NCBI GenBank assembly: GCA_963764235.1
Contig: CAVXRO010000011.1
Span: 124,001-188,000, forward strand
DNA: 64,000 nucleotides
Direction: 5' to 3'
Source: DATFVA01 sp963764235
GTDB taxonomy: Bacteria; Bacteroidota; Ignavibacteria; Ignavibacteriales; Ignavibacteriaceae
The notes beneath the pieces are model-generated. The model was not told the origin of the DNA. It saw nothing but the letters and a program-made list of their open reading frames with translations, and searched no databases. A program made the translations under genes and the position numbers. Shown here piece after piece: positions 1 through 8,951 of the stretch; within the stretch, counting starts at the first letter, position 1; every line of letters starts with the position of its first letter.

Positions 1-631
1 TCAATGCGATCAGCGGCCATAGAAAGTCATTCCAGGTTCCGAGAAATGTAATTATTCCGAGAGTTACAAGTACCGGTATCGCAAGGGGAAGGATTATTCT
101 TCTGTATACCTGAAAATCTGTAGCACCATCCATTTTGGCTGCTTCAATGAGACTATCCGGAATTGCCATGCAATGCTGCCTGATTAGAAAGATTCCGAAA
201 ATGTTTGCCAGTCCCGTTACTAATATCGCCATATAGGTATTTATCAGTCCAACCGACTTTAACATAAGGAATAAGGGAAGCATCGTAACCTGGCTGGGGA
301 CGATCATGTTAACCAGAAGCAGGTTGAACAGTCTGCTTTTTCCGGCAAACCTGTATTTGGCAAAAGCATAGCCTGCCATTGAATTAAAGAACAAAGAAAA
401 AACTGTAACCATCGTTGAAAGGATGATGCTGTTCAGAAAGCTCCTGGCCACACTCAGCCTGGTGAGGAGGTGAACATACTGATCGAGCACAATATGAGCC
501 GGGAAAAATACGGGCGGATACACGCTTGCCTCCCCGTCAGGCATAAACGAGGCAGATACCATCCATATGAACGGCACCAGCGTTAATATGGAAGTGATAG
601 CAAGAAAAATGTATAGGGATATTTTTTTCAT
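1..631 (-). CDS. Carbohydrate ABC transporter permease, MalG type (partial)
   Basis: Inner-membrane permease of an ABC sugar importer. I translated it directly because its C-terminus lies beyond the window start; 210 residues are visible. The N-terminus MKKISLYIFLAITSILTLV begins a first membrane helix, followed by a periplasmic loop and further hydrophobic segments. The cytoplasmic EAA loop, which docks the ATPase, is readable as EAAKMDGATDFQVYRRIILP near residues 165-185. This is the MalG-like partner of the MalF-like permease, whose stop codon lies three bases upstream, so the two are surely co-transcribed. No ATP-binding subunit is in the window; such importers often share an MsmX/MsiK-type ATPase encoded elsewhere. 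Family confident, substrate unknown, probably an oligosaccharide released by the neighbouring hydrolases. Confidence 0.93.
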   Translation of the reverse strand, partial: MKKISLYIFLAITSILTLVPFIWMVSASFMPDGEASVYPPVFFPAHIVLDQYVHLLTRLSVARSFLNSIILSTMVTVFSLFFNSMAGYAFAKYRFAGKSRLFNLLLVNMIVPSQVTMLPLFLMLKSVGLINTYMAILVTGLANIFGIFLIRQHCMAIPDSLIEAAKMDGATDFQVYRRIILPLAIPVLVTLGIITFLGTWNDFLWPLIAL

Positions 632-634
632 ATT

Positions 635-1531
635 CTATGTCAAATGACTTTTCTGCAGTTTGAACTGCAGGATTGTTACAATTAATATTATAAAAAACAA
701 TACGAATGAAATGGAAGCGGAATAACCCATATTCCACCACCGGAAGCCTTCCTGGTACATATAGCCTACAATGCTCAGCGTCTTATTTAAAGGACCTCCC
801 TGGGTCATTATATATGGTTCAGCAAAGAGCTGGAAGAATCCTACTATTGTAATGATACTTACGAAAAGTGTAGTCGGTGCAAGCATTGGAATTGTAATAG
901 CTTTGAACTTTTCCCAGGCGTTAGCGCCTTCAAGAGACGCAGCCTCATAAAGGTCCTCGGGAATATTCTGTAGTCCGGCAATAAAAATTATCATATTATA
1001 TCCGAAAGTTTTCCAGACCGACATTAAAACTATAGCGGGCATGGCCGTAGACGGGTTTCCAAGCCAATCGATCGGGTTTATTCCGAACCATCCGAGGAAA
1101 TAGTTTAATATTCCAAACTTCGGATGATAAATAAATCTCCAGACGATGGCTACCGCAACAAGCGTTGTGATATATGGAATAAAATAACTCAAACGGAAAA
1201 AGCCTTTATACTTTATGAGTTTTGAATTAAGAAGCATTGCTGCAGCAAGTGAAACAGAGATTGAAAGAGGTGTTGCAAGAATAACATAATAAATCGTATT
1301 CTGAAGCGACTGCCAGAACAACGGATCTCCGAAAAGCTGAACATAATTCCTGAACCCGATAAACCTGACGCTATCATAACTCGCGAGAGCGTAGATGTCA
1401 AAATCCGTAAAGCTCATCACGAACGCGGCAATCACCGGGATGAAGAAAAAAATAAGTATAGCGGTCACCGCCGGGGCAAGGAATAAATATGCCGCCTTAG
1501 ACGAATAAGAAAACGAATTCTTTTTTTTCAC
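635..1531 (-). CDS. Carbohydrate ABC transporter permease, MalF type
   Basis: Inner-membrane permease of the same ABC importer, 298 residues, with about six hydrophobic segments. The EAA loop reads YEAASLEGANAWEKFKAITI around residues 195-215, and the C-terminal motif FRWWNMGYSASISF is typical of MalF/UgpA-type permeases. The start is a GTG (1531-1529), preceded on the coding strand by an AGAAGGAAGAA purine run that can serve as ribosome-binding site. The gene lies 31 bp after the binding-protein gene and 3 bp before the MalG-type permease, the usual order for this importer class. Substrate is inferred only from context. Confidence 0.93.
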   Translation of the reverse strand: MKKKNSFSYSSKAAYLFLAPAVTAILIFFFIPVIAAFVMSFTDFDIYALASYDSVRFIGFRNYVQLFGDPLFWQSLQNTIYYVILATPLSISVSLAAAMLLNSKLIKYKGFFRLSYFIPYITTLVAVAIVWRFIYHPKFGILNYFLGWFGINPIDWLGNPSTAMPAIVLMSVWKTFGYNMIIFIAGLQNIPEDLYEAASLEGANAWEKFKAITIPMLAPTTLFVSIITIVGFFQLFAEPYIMTQGGPLNKTLSIVGYMYQEGFRWWNMGYSASISFVLFFIILIVTILQFKLQKSHLT

Positions 1532-1543
1532 TTCTTCCTTCTA

Positions 1544-1571
1544 ACTTTTTCCTTTTTACTTTTTACTTTTT
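1544..1571 (-). repeat. Four 7-bp tandem units (ACTTTTT-type)
   Basis: Four consecutive heptamers (ACTTTTT, CCTTTTT, ACTTTTT, ACTTTTT on the plus strand) span the stop codon of the binding-protein gene and the short gap before the MalF-type permease. In the mRNA this is a purine-only tract of AAAAAGT units just ahead of the permease's GTG start. It may tune translation of the permease, and copy number could change by slippage. Function is inference. Confidence 0.6.
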
Positions 1572-2855
1572 CCTTGACAACAGCCATCTCCGCTTCTCCA
1601 ATATCTTATCCACATCCTTATCAAGGTTTTTCACCGCATCATCAACTGTCATCCCGCCCCGTACAACCAGTTCGGCATACTGCTGAACTTTTGCAAATGC
1701 AATCTGTTCCCATTCAGGTACTTTCGGTGTGGCAACCACATTCTCAAACTGCAGTCTGAACGCCTTCATATATTTATTATTTGCAAGCGAGGTATCCTCC
1801 CATGCTTGTTTAACCGCCGGAAGGTTATACAGCAGATGATAAAACTCAAGTTGTGTTGACGTTTCAGACAGGAACTCTATAAACTTCCAGGCTAACTGCT
1901 TATGTTCACAGTCCTTAAATATCACCAGGCTCGATCCGCCGGCCAGAGAAACACCAGGGTAATGATCACCCTTCTTTGAAGGCATCGGTGCGGTTGACCA
2001 TTTGTCAGCCAGATCCCCGGTCATCCATTTTTTGAACTCATTTATATTCCAGGGCCCGCTTATGTAAATGGAAAAATATTCCTCAACAAAAGCCTGGTAT
2101 ACATTTGTAACCTGAGAAAATCCAATAGGAGCCAGTTTTTCCTTGTGAAATTTTGTCAGATACCGGAATGCTTCTTTAAAGTTCTCTGATTCAAAGTCTC
2201 CTCTTGAATTATTTTCTTTCAGGAGCTTGGCATTATTTTCCAGGGCGAACATAATGAAGGGATTCCATTCATTTGTCGGAAGGTAGATTGCATATTTATC
2301 CTGACCGGGATGAAGTGCTTTTATCTTTTTACAGAGGTCATATAGTTCAGCCCAAGACCTTGGCGGCTCATCGTACCCTGCCTTTTTAAATACATCGGTA
2401 CGGTAAAACATCAGTCGCGTATCTATGTACCACGGAATTCCGTACACCACTGAATCCAGTACATTAGTGTCCCATATTCCCTCAAAATAATTTTCCTTGT
2501 TTATAAAAGATGACTGCGCAATGAAATTGTCAAGATTGATAATGGCATCAAGAGATGCAAACTGGGGAACCCAGGTATTACCGAGCTGGCAGATATCGGG
2601 AGTATTATCGCTTGCAAAAGCAGTGACAAGTTTTTCCTGGGCTGCATTCCATGGAATCTGCTGTACATCTATTTTTATTCCGGGATTGCGCTTCTGGAAT
2701 TCAGGGACGAGCTTTGTAACATATTCAGCCTCAGTACCCATCGCCCAGAACTTTAGAGTTGTTGTGCTGTCTTTTTTATCTGCACAGCCTGAAGCTGTTA
2801 AGATCAGGATAAGGAGGAACTGAACCAAAAAATATTTAACATGGTGAATTTTCAT
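1563..2855 (-). CDS. Extracellular solute-binding lipoprotein of sugar ABC importer
   Basis: Substrate-capture protein of the importer, 430 residues, family 1 of extracellular solute-binding proteins (MalE/UgpB type). A lipoprotein signal is visible: hydrophobic segment then a lipobox TASGC with Cys near residue 24, followed by ADKKD. The mature part has typical features such as TTLKFWAMGTE at the start, GIPWYIDTRLMFYRTD for the hinge region, and a Trp-rich second lobe. Its ATG overlaps the stop of the upstream GH2 gene by four bases (ATGA), so translation is likely coupled. In this cell type it would be tethered on the periplasmic side of the inner membrane. Ligand unknown, probably a glucan- or sulfate-free oligosaccharide. 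Confidence 0.92.
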   Translation of the reverse strand: MKIHHVKYFLVQFLLILILTASGCADKKDSTTTLKFWAMGTEAEYVTKLVPEFQKRNPGIKIDVQQIPWNAAQEKLVTAFASDNTPDICQLGNTWVPQFASLDAIINLDNFIAQSSFINKENYFEGIWDTNVLDSVVYGIPWYIDTRLMFYRTDVFKKAGYDEPPRSWAELYDLCKKIKALHPGQDKYAIYLPTNEWNPFIMFALENNAKLLKENNSRGDFESENFKEAFRYLTKFHKEKLAPIGFSQVTNVYQAFVEEYFSIYISGPWNINEFKKWMTGDLADKWSTAPMPSKKGDHYPGVSLAGGSSLVIFKDCEHKQLAWKFIEFLSETSTQLEFYHLLYNLPAVKQAWEDTSLANNKYMKAFRLQFENVVATPKVPEWEQIAFAKVQQYAELVVRGGMTVDDAVKNLDKDVDKILEKRRWLLSRKK

Positions 2856-4924
2856 ACTTTATTCACAACTTCTATTTCATAGTTATTTGTGGATAATACC
2901 TTTTCATCCTGCTTCAGTTCAAAATCCAGACTGTACTTTCCTGTTTTTATCTTTTCAGGAAGTATGATGTCGTTGTCTTCCCAGAAGTGAAAAATAACAG
3001 AATCTTCACCAATAGATTTAACGGGAATGTTGTATATGATCTTATCTCCAATTGAAATAATTAATCTGCAAAGATTATACGGCCTGTGAAAGTCATTTAT
3101 GATCCAGTAGTCAGCTTTAAGTTTCTGACCGGCGAAATATTTTTTCTGCCTGACATTAACTGAAATATATAAAGGCTGAAAGGCTTTTTGAAGGGTGAAG
3201 TATCCTTTTTTCTTTTCTCCAAAATAGTCCACAACCGACCAGGTTATTGATGGCCAGCAATCGATGAACATAAATTGAAATATTCCGGTTATATCTTTGT
3301 TCTTTGCACGACGGTAAAAATCAATCGCTGTCTTCAGGAGGTCCGACTGGTATTCCTGTGAATTATTAATGAATTCCTTCACATTCTTTCCACGGTCGAC
3401 TTCAGCTACATTGAATGTCTGCTCATATTGAAAATCATGATAGGCCCAGCTTTGTCCTGCGGGGTTTTCAAGGTCTTTGCGCGGGATTATCTTTTTTAGT
3501 GATTTTAATTCGGGTAACGACTGCGCACCAAACTCAGTTACCAGGGGACCCATAGGCTTAGCTGCAAAGTGTTCCTTATTCCCCCAGTACCATCCGTCAT
3601 AGGGATGCTCCCCGTAATTGGAGGCCATTCTTATTATCCTGCTGCTGTCGGTGCTTTTTACAGCCTCATATAATAACGGATCAAGGGTTTCTATTTGTTT
3701 ACCGGGTTCATTGTGACAGCACCAGAAAACAATGGAGGGATGATTATAATGAAGATTTACCATATCTTTAATCTGTGAAACCGCATTTGCCGTAAATTCC
3801 ATTGATTCATCGTAGGTCCACTGAAGTGAAAAATCCTGCCATACAAGTATTCCCTGCCTGTCGCATTCATCGTAATATTCAGAACGGTTGATATGAGCGT
3901 GAATTCTTATGATATTTATATTCGCTTCTTTTAATAGTTTGACCTGTTCCTGTATTTTCTGTACGTTCAATTCAGATAAAAACTGCGTGGGAATTACGTT
4001 TGTCCCTCTCAGGAAGAGCCTCTTCCCGTTCAGAAAAAATTCATTTTTATTATTAAGCCGAACCTCCCGGATCCCAAAGGCCACATTCTCAATGCTGAAA
4101 CTTTCGCCTTCTATGTTCATCCTGTACAGGTTTGGTTCGCCAAGATCCCGGCACCACCATAACTCTGGGTCATTTATTTCAAAGGAGAGATTTATTTCAC
4201 CTTTGTCTCCCTGTAGCTCAACATCTTTCTTGAACTTTAACTTTTTCCCTTTCGGAGTAATCAGGATGATCTCAATCTTTTCCGTTCGCGGATCTCCGGA
4301 TTTCCTGTAAAAGGGAATTGAAACATCCGCCTCTGTGCTGTTCCTGCTGCCATTTATCTTAGTTGATATACGTGGATGCCTGGTAAAAATACGGTTTACA
4401 GAGCGGAGCACAACGTCATTCCAGATTCCGCCTGTATTCTGATCCTGACCGTTTTCATAACTCCACGCGCCGGGTCTGCAGTCGTGATGATTAAAAATTC
4501 CCTTAATAAGCTTTTTCCTGTGCGGCCAGACTGTCCCGGGTTCTTCAAACGGCGAGGTTACTTTAACAACAAGCAGGTTGTTTGATTTCAATGAGGAAGT
4601 AACATCGAAATAAAACGGCTGGAAGTAACCCTCGTGTGTTCCCAGGTAAGTATCATTCAGCCAGACATCGGCAAAATAATCCACACTTCCGAACTCCAGT
4701 ATATTCAGATCTCCGGGCAGATTGGATTTAAAGGACTTTATAAACCACACGGTTCCTGAAAAATTATGGAGTCCCGCCAGTTCCCAGTTAACCGGAAGCT
4801 GCATCTTTTTCGTTTTCTTCCGCTTTATTTTTTCTTTAACCTGGTCATATGAAAGCTGACCATCACTGTCGGCCAGATACTCCCAACGGCCATTCAACGA
4901 TATTTTCTTTTCCTGATTTCTCAT
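2852..4924 (-). CDS. Glycoside hydrolase family 2 enzyme, cytoplasmic
   Basis: Retaining exo-glycosidase of family GH2 (beta-galactosidase/beta-glucuronidase/beta-mannosidase clan), 690 residues without a signal peptide, so probably cytoplasmic. A sugar-binding jelly-roll domain occupies about residues 5-180, an Ig-like domain 180-290, and the TIM barrel from 290. Expected catalytic residues are visible: acid/base Glu406 in CCHNEPGKQ and nucleophile Glu464 in LVTEFGAQSL. RIHAHINRSEYYDECDRQG matches the barrel-entry motif. It overlaps both neighbours by 4 bp (esterase upstream, binding protein downstream), indicating tight translational coupling with the importer, as if it hydrolyses the imported sugar. 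Exact linkage cannot be read from sequence. Confidence 0.9.
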   Translation of the reverse strand: MRNQEKKISLNGRWEYLADSDGQLSYDQVKEKIKRKKTKKMQLPVNWELAGLHNFSGTVWFIKSFKSNLPGDLNILEFGSVDYFADVWLNDTYLGTHEGYFQPFYFDVTSSLKSNNLLVVKVTSPFEEPGTVWPHRKKLIKGIFNHHDCRPGAWSYENGQDQNTGGIWNDVVLRSVNRIFTRHPRISTKINGSRNSTEADVSIPFYRKSGDPRTEKIEIILITPKGKKLKFKKDVELQGDKGEINLSFEINDPELWWCRDLGEPNLYRMNIEGESFSIENVAFGIREVRLNNKNEFFLNGKRLFLRGTNVIPTQFLSELNVQKIQEQVKLLKEANINIIRIHAHINRSEYYDECDRQGILVWQDFSLQWTYDESMEFTANAVSQIKDMVNLHYNHPSIVFWCCHNEPGKQIETLDPLLYEAVKSTDSSRIIRMASNYGEHPYDGWYWGNKEHFAAKPMGPLVTEFGAQSLPELKSLKKIIPRKDLENPAGQSWAYHDFQYEQTFNVAEVDRGKNVKEFINNSQEYQSDLLKTAIDFYRRAKNKDITGIFQFMFIDCWPSITWSVVDYFGEKKKGYFTLQKAFQPLYISVNVRQKKYFAGQKLKADYWIINDFHRPYNLCRLIISIGDKIIYNIPVKSIGEDSVIFHFWEDNDIILPEKIKTGKYSLDFELKQDEKVLSTNNYEIEVVNKV

Positions 4925-5661
4925 TTATTTTTTTCACCCAGCTTATGTTCAAGCAGCCATTTATACAATTCTTCGTTGTTGTATGTTTTCGTCCAGGCAT
5001 TATGATTTGCCTCCGGATATACAGTAAACTTAACATTATTTCCGCAGGCTTTTAATGCTTTTACCATCCTTACAGATTCGTCAAGAGGAACCACATCATC
5101 CATCGCTCCATGAAAAACCCATATCGGAAGATTCTTTAGTTTGCAGGCATCAAGGTAAGCAGATCCTGTTCTCCCGCAAACAGTAGCTGCTGCAGCAAAT
5201 CGGTATGGTTCATACATGATAAGCTTCCACGTTCCTTCACCGCCCATACTTAATCCTGTAACATAAACTCTATTGGTATCCACCCGATAATCCTTCTCAA
5301 TTTCATTAAGGAGCATAGAGAGTTCCATCGGATCCCACCTTTGTCCCAAAGGACATTGAGGTGAAACCAGTATGAACGGAAAGTCCTTCCCCTGTTCAAC
5401 GAGCATAGGAGGACCATTCCTTTTTACCGATTCAAGGTCATCTCCCCTCTCTCCTGATCCATGAAGAAAGAGCACAAGCGGCCATAAGTCATCATCATCA
5501 TCATAACCATCTGGTAGATAAAGGAGATATTTAAGCGAAACTTTCAGAGTTACTTCTTTCTCAAATTTTCCCGGGATCTGCTTTGATGAATCTGCCTGGG
5601 CAAAAAGCATAGCTGCCGGGAATAAAAATAAAAAACCTGATATAAGTAATAGTTTTTTCAT
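4921..5661 (-). CDS. Secreted alpha/beta-hydrolase, esterase/prolyl-oligopeptidase-like
   Basis: Alpha/beta-hydrolase of 246 residues with a signal peptide (MKKLLLISGFLFLFPAAMLF, cleavage near AQA). The nucleophile elbow is GLSMGGEG with Ser138, the acid is Asp188 or Asp189 in HGAMDDVVP, and the base is His220 in YPEANHNAW. The fold and size match the PHB-depolymerase/feruloyl-esterase-like (CE1-type) 'alpha/beta hydrolase-fold' proteins common in polysaccharide loci. It may remove ester groups from the glycan in the periplasm. An acidic run (DGYDDDDDLW, residues 51-60) near the oxyanion strand is unusual. The stop overlaps the GH2 start by four bases. Substrate is inferred, family is solid. 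Confidence 0.85.
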   Translation of the reverse strand: MKKLLLISGFLFLFPAAMLFAQADSSKQIPGKFEKEVTLKVSLKYLLYLPDGYDDDDDLWPLVLFLHGSGERGDDLESVKRNGPPMLVEQGKDFPFILVSPQCPLGQRWDPMELSMLLNEIEKDYRVDTNRVYVTGLSMGGEGTWKLIMYEPYRFAAAATVCGRTGSAYLDACKLKNLPIWVFHGAMDDVVPLDESVRMVKALKACGNNVKFTVYPEANHNAWTKTYNNEELYKWLLEHKLGEKNK

Positions 5662-5685
5662 CTGATTTTCTCTTAAAAGGACATT

Positions 5686-8600
5686 TCAACTTCCGCAGGA
5701 AATGTGTTTATATGTATATTTTTTTATATCAAAAGTATTTACAGAATTTCCGTTTACCGTTACAGCAGATGGAACTTTATCAATAAAAATGTTCTTAAAG
5801 ATTATCCCGCCGGGAGGAAGAGAAATATCTCCGCTAAGTTTTATCTTATATGTATTACCCGACTTTCTTACGGAATATGATATTTCCCCGTAATATGTCG
5901 GAAGGTTTTCAATCGACATACCCTGCGGAGAATCAACCCAGTCCTTATATAGAGCAGCGCCCAAAACAAGAGATGAATCATATTCTCTTTCATACACGAA
6001 CATAGAGCGGACAGAATTTATAAAGTCCGATCCGACCCATGTATGAGGCATATCCCCGATATAACCGGGATGTCTTTCCTTATGCCATACAACTTCAGCC
6101 CATTCATTCCAGCTTTCAGGCTTCTGATCCTTCAAAAAGTAATTAATCAGCTGATGTGCTCTGTCAGGCTCGTCCAGGAGGATAAATGATCCTATCAGCC
6201 GGTTTTCGTAGGGAGTGTATGCGGTCCATTTAATCTTATTATCTCTTCTGTTTTTGAAAAATTCATAATATTTGTCAAATGTATTCTCTGCATAGGGTTC
6301 AGGGAGATTGGGAAGTTCATTGCAGGGCGATATGGCTATAGTCGTTGACGTTGCATCGAAATCACCCAGTTCAACACAACCGGGAATATAGTCAATGTTA
6401 CTCATCTTTATGGCAAGATCGAGCGAGTTGTAAAGGTTGACTTTGAAAGTGTCTCTCATCCTTTTAATTTTTTCATAATTTTCATTTTCACCAAGTATAC
6501 GTTCTATCTCAGCCGCGTCTTTCAGACCTTTCATCGTGAAAAAATCGTCCCAGTAGGAATGCATAGGTTTTGCCGAATAACCTTCGTGACTAATAGATTC
6601 AGGCATTATCCCGTAATAGGCACGTACGCTGTCATTCCCGTTCTTAAAGTGATCCGTTGAACGCTGAGATATTAGGGTATCCATATAGTCTACCGCCTTT
6701 AATACATGGCTGTTCATATCCTTCAGGAACACTGTATCCTTCGTGAAATTGAAATATTCTTTTATAAGGTAAATGAATTCACCGTGACTGTCATTTTCCG
6801 GGACCGGATCAGGACCTCTCACATCCACCACGCAGGGAACTTTTCCGTTTTCATACTGATGGGCAGCATACCACTTAATAAAATCCTTAACCTCTTTAAC
6901 TATACCTGATTTTAATAAAGCAGAAGAGGTTAATGCACCATCCCTGATCCAGGATCTTTCATATGACCTGGAACCCGGCTGAATACCTGCACTGTCCCTG
7001 TTGATTAAAATGTAAGCAAGATTCGTTTTCCAGGTATCTACTATCCTGCTTCCTGATTCAGGAAGATTAAATTTAATATGGTCAACCTTTGAGGCCCAGA
7101 ACGCGATGCTCTCATTAAGTTTTTTCCCGACTGTACCTTCATCTAAACCTGCAGGGACACTCCTCCCGTAAAAAGGAACAGCAAGATAAATGGTTTTACT
7201 TTTGCCGGGACCAAGATCAAACGAATAACTAAGAACCCCGCTGGCAGATTTTCTTTTATCAGTAACCAAATGGTTCGAAGGAATTTTCCCTTCCGATAAA
7301 TAATAAGTTACATCTCCTTCATCAAATGATGCGGCACCGAAATCATCGGCCGGGGTTACAGGGATAATAACCTTGTCATCATTTACATATACTCTTCCAT
7401 CCCGGTATTTAATGGAATCAATTTCTGCTGTTCCCCCGGTTATGTTGAGCCACTGGTAATAAGGATTCACCTGGAACGGTCTTACTGTGAGATAAAGGTG
7501 CCCCTTACGATTTTCAGCTGTGTTGTTAGCTATAGCGTACTTAAGGTAAAGCACAGAACTTTTATTTGCCTCACCATATGCGAAGGCTTCAGTATTAAGT
7601 TTAAGATCATTATAGTTCCATTCAACAGAGGGAACAGGAAGATAAGCATCGTATAATGACCGGTTTTCTTTGACATTACTCCAGGTGATAAATTTTCCGT
7701 CAACCGAAAGAAAAGGTTCAATTGAAAAATGTTTTTTATCAACTTCCGCCATCCCGTCTTCATTAAGGAGGGCTTCCTTCCTGTCATTATTCACACCTAC
7801 TATCGTCCAGAATGTCCCTTCTTCCCCGAGGTACCGCGGATAATACCCTGCCGGATAATCCTTGGCAATATTAATAAAGAACCGGTTCAGGTCATCCGAA
7901 TACTCAGTATTCTTAACAGAAATCCCTTTGATTCCATACCCTCTGCCTTGGCTGCTCTTAAGCAGATCTATTTTAATTTTTTCCGCATCATCTTCCTTCA
8001 AACGGATGTAGCTTGTATTTCCTGCCTCCCGTTTTACAGAGTAGACTTTCTCCCAGTTATCATCCTTCCCCGAAAGATAGACTTCAAATTCCTTAGCGTA
8101 GTCGGTACTGTCCCAGTTAATTACAACAGCTCCGAATTCCCTCCTCCTCTGAAGATCAAGGATGATATCCTGTTTTTCATCAGTACTGCTTTTCCACTCA
8201 GTAGAAGGATTATTATCAGTTAGGTTCCGGGTTGTAAAGTTTTCTCCTGCTGTTGAAGAAGCTTCTACTGCCGGTAAGATGGGAGTATTGTCTTCAGGAG
8301 GAAGTTTTTCGAGTTTCAGATCATCTATCAGAATTGAACCTTTCCCGCCGACGTATGATGAGATTGTGAATTCCAGCCTGTCGCTTCTTTTCAGTTCTTT
8401 ATCTTCGGCGGGTCCCCAGGCAAAGCTTATATGCTTCTTTTTGATTTTTATCTTTGTCCATTCAGAGGGAAAATCATAATTCCTGTTTATCATCCACCAG
8501 ACATTCTGTCCTGTGCTGTCGAGCAGCTTAAACTCAAGGTTATTGGCAGGCGATTCCGCTTTAAAATAAAATGTGAACTGGTAATTTTCGGGGAGTTCAA

Positions 8601-8910
8601 GGGGAATAATTTTTTGAATACCGCCGTATCCTGTTCCTTTTGTGAAATTATAATCAAACCTGATGGCTTTACCGGTATGACCTTCTGCAAGACTAACATT
8701 TGTTTCCACCCCATCTGATTTATAAACCTTCCAGTCATCTATTGATTCAAAATCATCAAGCAACTGCTGGGGGTAAAGATTAAGTACAGGAATCAATACA
8801 GGAATCAATACAAGAATCAGAACCAGTGGTTGTCTCAAATATATCATCCCTAATTTATTTCGGGATTTCATACTCGCGATGAGAATAATTTGACTGAGTC
8901 TAGTAAACAT
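5686..8910 (-). CDS. Large secreted multidomain protein: CBM-like, discoidin, six-hairpin glycosidase-like
   Basis: A 1074-residue exported protein. After the signal region (about 1-48) comes a beta-sandwich carbohydrate-binding-like domain (about 50-205: LLDDFESIDDW ... ILIDDLKLEKL). An F5/8 type C (discoidin) domain follows (about 210-335: SSTAGENFTTRNLTDNNPS), then a beta-rich section, and an alpha-helical region from ~620 to 1000 resembling (alpha/alpha)6 'six-hairpin' glycosidases (SWIRDGALTSSALLKSG; WNEWAEVVWHKERHPGYIGDMPHTW). The start at 8910 has an AAGGA ribosome-binding site six bases upstream. The N-terminus is odd: it contains a translated palindromic repeat and a 12-bp tandem duplication. 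A glycoside hydrolase role is inferred; no family is assigned with certainty. Confidence 0.8.
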   Translation of the reverse strand: MFTRLSQIILIASMKSRNKLGMIYLRQPLVLILVLIPVLIPVLNLYPQQLLDDFESIDDWKVYKSDGVETNVSLAEGHTGKAIRFDYNFTKGTGYGGIQKIIPLELPENYQFTFYFKAESPANNLEFKLLDSTGQNVWWMINRNYDFPSEWTKIKIKKKHISFAWGPAEDKELKRSDRLEFTISSYVGGKGSILIDDLKLEKLPPEDNTPILPAVEASSTAGENFTTRNLTDNNPSTEWKSSTDEKQDIILDLQRRREFGAVVINWDSTDYAKEFEVYLSGKDDNWEKVYSVKREAGNTSYIRLKEDDAEKIKIDLLKSSQGRGYGIKGISVKNTEYSDDLNRFFINIAKDYPAGYYPRYLGEEGTFWTIVGVNNDRKEALLNEDGMAEVDKKHFSIEPFLSVDGKFITWSNVKENRSLYDAYLPVPSVEWNYNDLKLNTEAFAYGEANKSSVLYLKYAIANNTAENRKGHLYLTVRPFQVNPYYQWLNITGGTAEIDSIKYRDGRVYVNDDKVIIPVTPADDFGAASFDEGDVTYYLSEGKIPSNHLVTDKRKSASGVLSYSFDLGPGKSKTIYLAVPFYGRSVPAGLDEGTVGKKLNESIAFWASKVDHIKFNLPESGSRIVDTWKTNLAYILINRDSAGIQPGSRSYERSWIRDGALTSSALLKSGIVKEVKDFIKWYAAHQYENGKVPCVVDVRGPDPVPENDSHGEFIYLIKEYFNFTKDTVFLKDMNSHVLKAVDYMDTLISQRSTDHFKNGNDSVRAYYGIMPESISHEGYSAKPMHSYWDDFFTMKGLKDAAEIERILGENENYEKIKRMRDTFKVNLYNSLDLAIKMSNIDYIPGCVELGDFDATSTTIAISPCNELPNLPEPYAENTFDKYYEFFKNRRDNKIKWTAYTPYENRLIGSFILLDEPDRAHQLINYFLKDQKPESWNEWAEVVWHKERHPGYIGDMPHTWVGSDFINSVRSMFVYEREYDSSLVLGAALYKDWVDSPQGMSIENLPTYYGEISYSVRKSGNTYKIKLSGDISLPPGGIIFKNIFIDKVPSAVTVNGNSVNTFDIKKYTYKHISCGS
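8788..8811 (-). repeat. 12-bp tandem duplication inside a signal peptide
   Basis: Two perfect copies of AGGAATCAATAC (plus strand), followed by a degenerate third. They encode the repeated tetrapeptide LIPV in the hydrophobic core of the signal peptide of the 1074-residue protein. The repeat lengthens the core in frame, and slippage could change its length by four residues at a time. Confidence 0.75.
8846..8866. repeat. Palindromic element read as RNKLGM in the 1074-residue protein
   Basis: A 21-bp imperfect palindrome (arms ATCCC / GGGAT around an AT-rich centre) differs at about three positions from the palindromes at 24160 and 24196. It is read in the same frame as those (SRNKLGM here, FRNKFGM there) and lies between the ribosome-binding site and the hydrophobic core of a signal peptide. 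Confidence 0.7.
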
Positions 8911-8951
8911 TAGATTTCCTTACTTGCACTTTACGATACCCGGATGCATTC

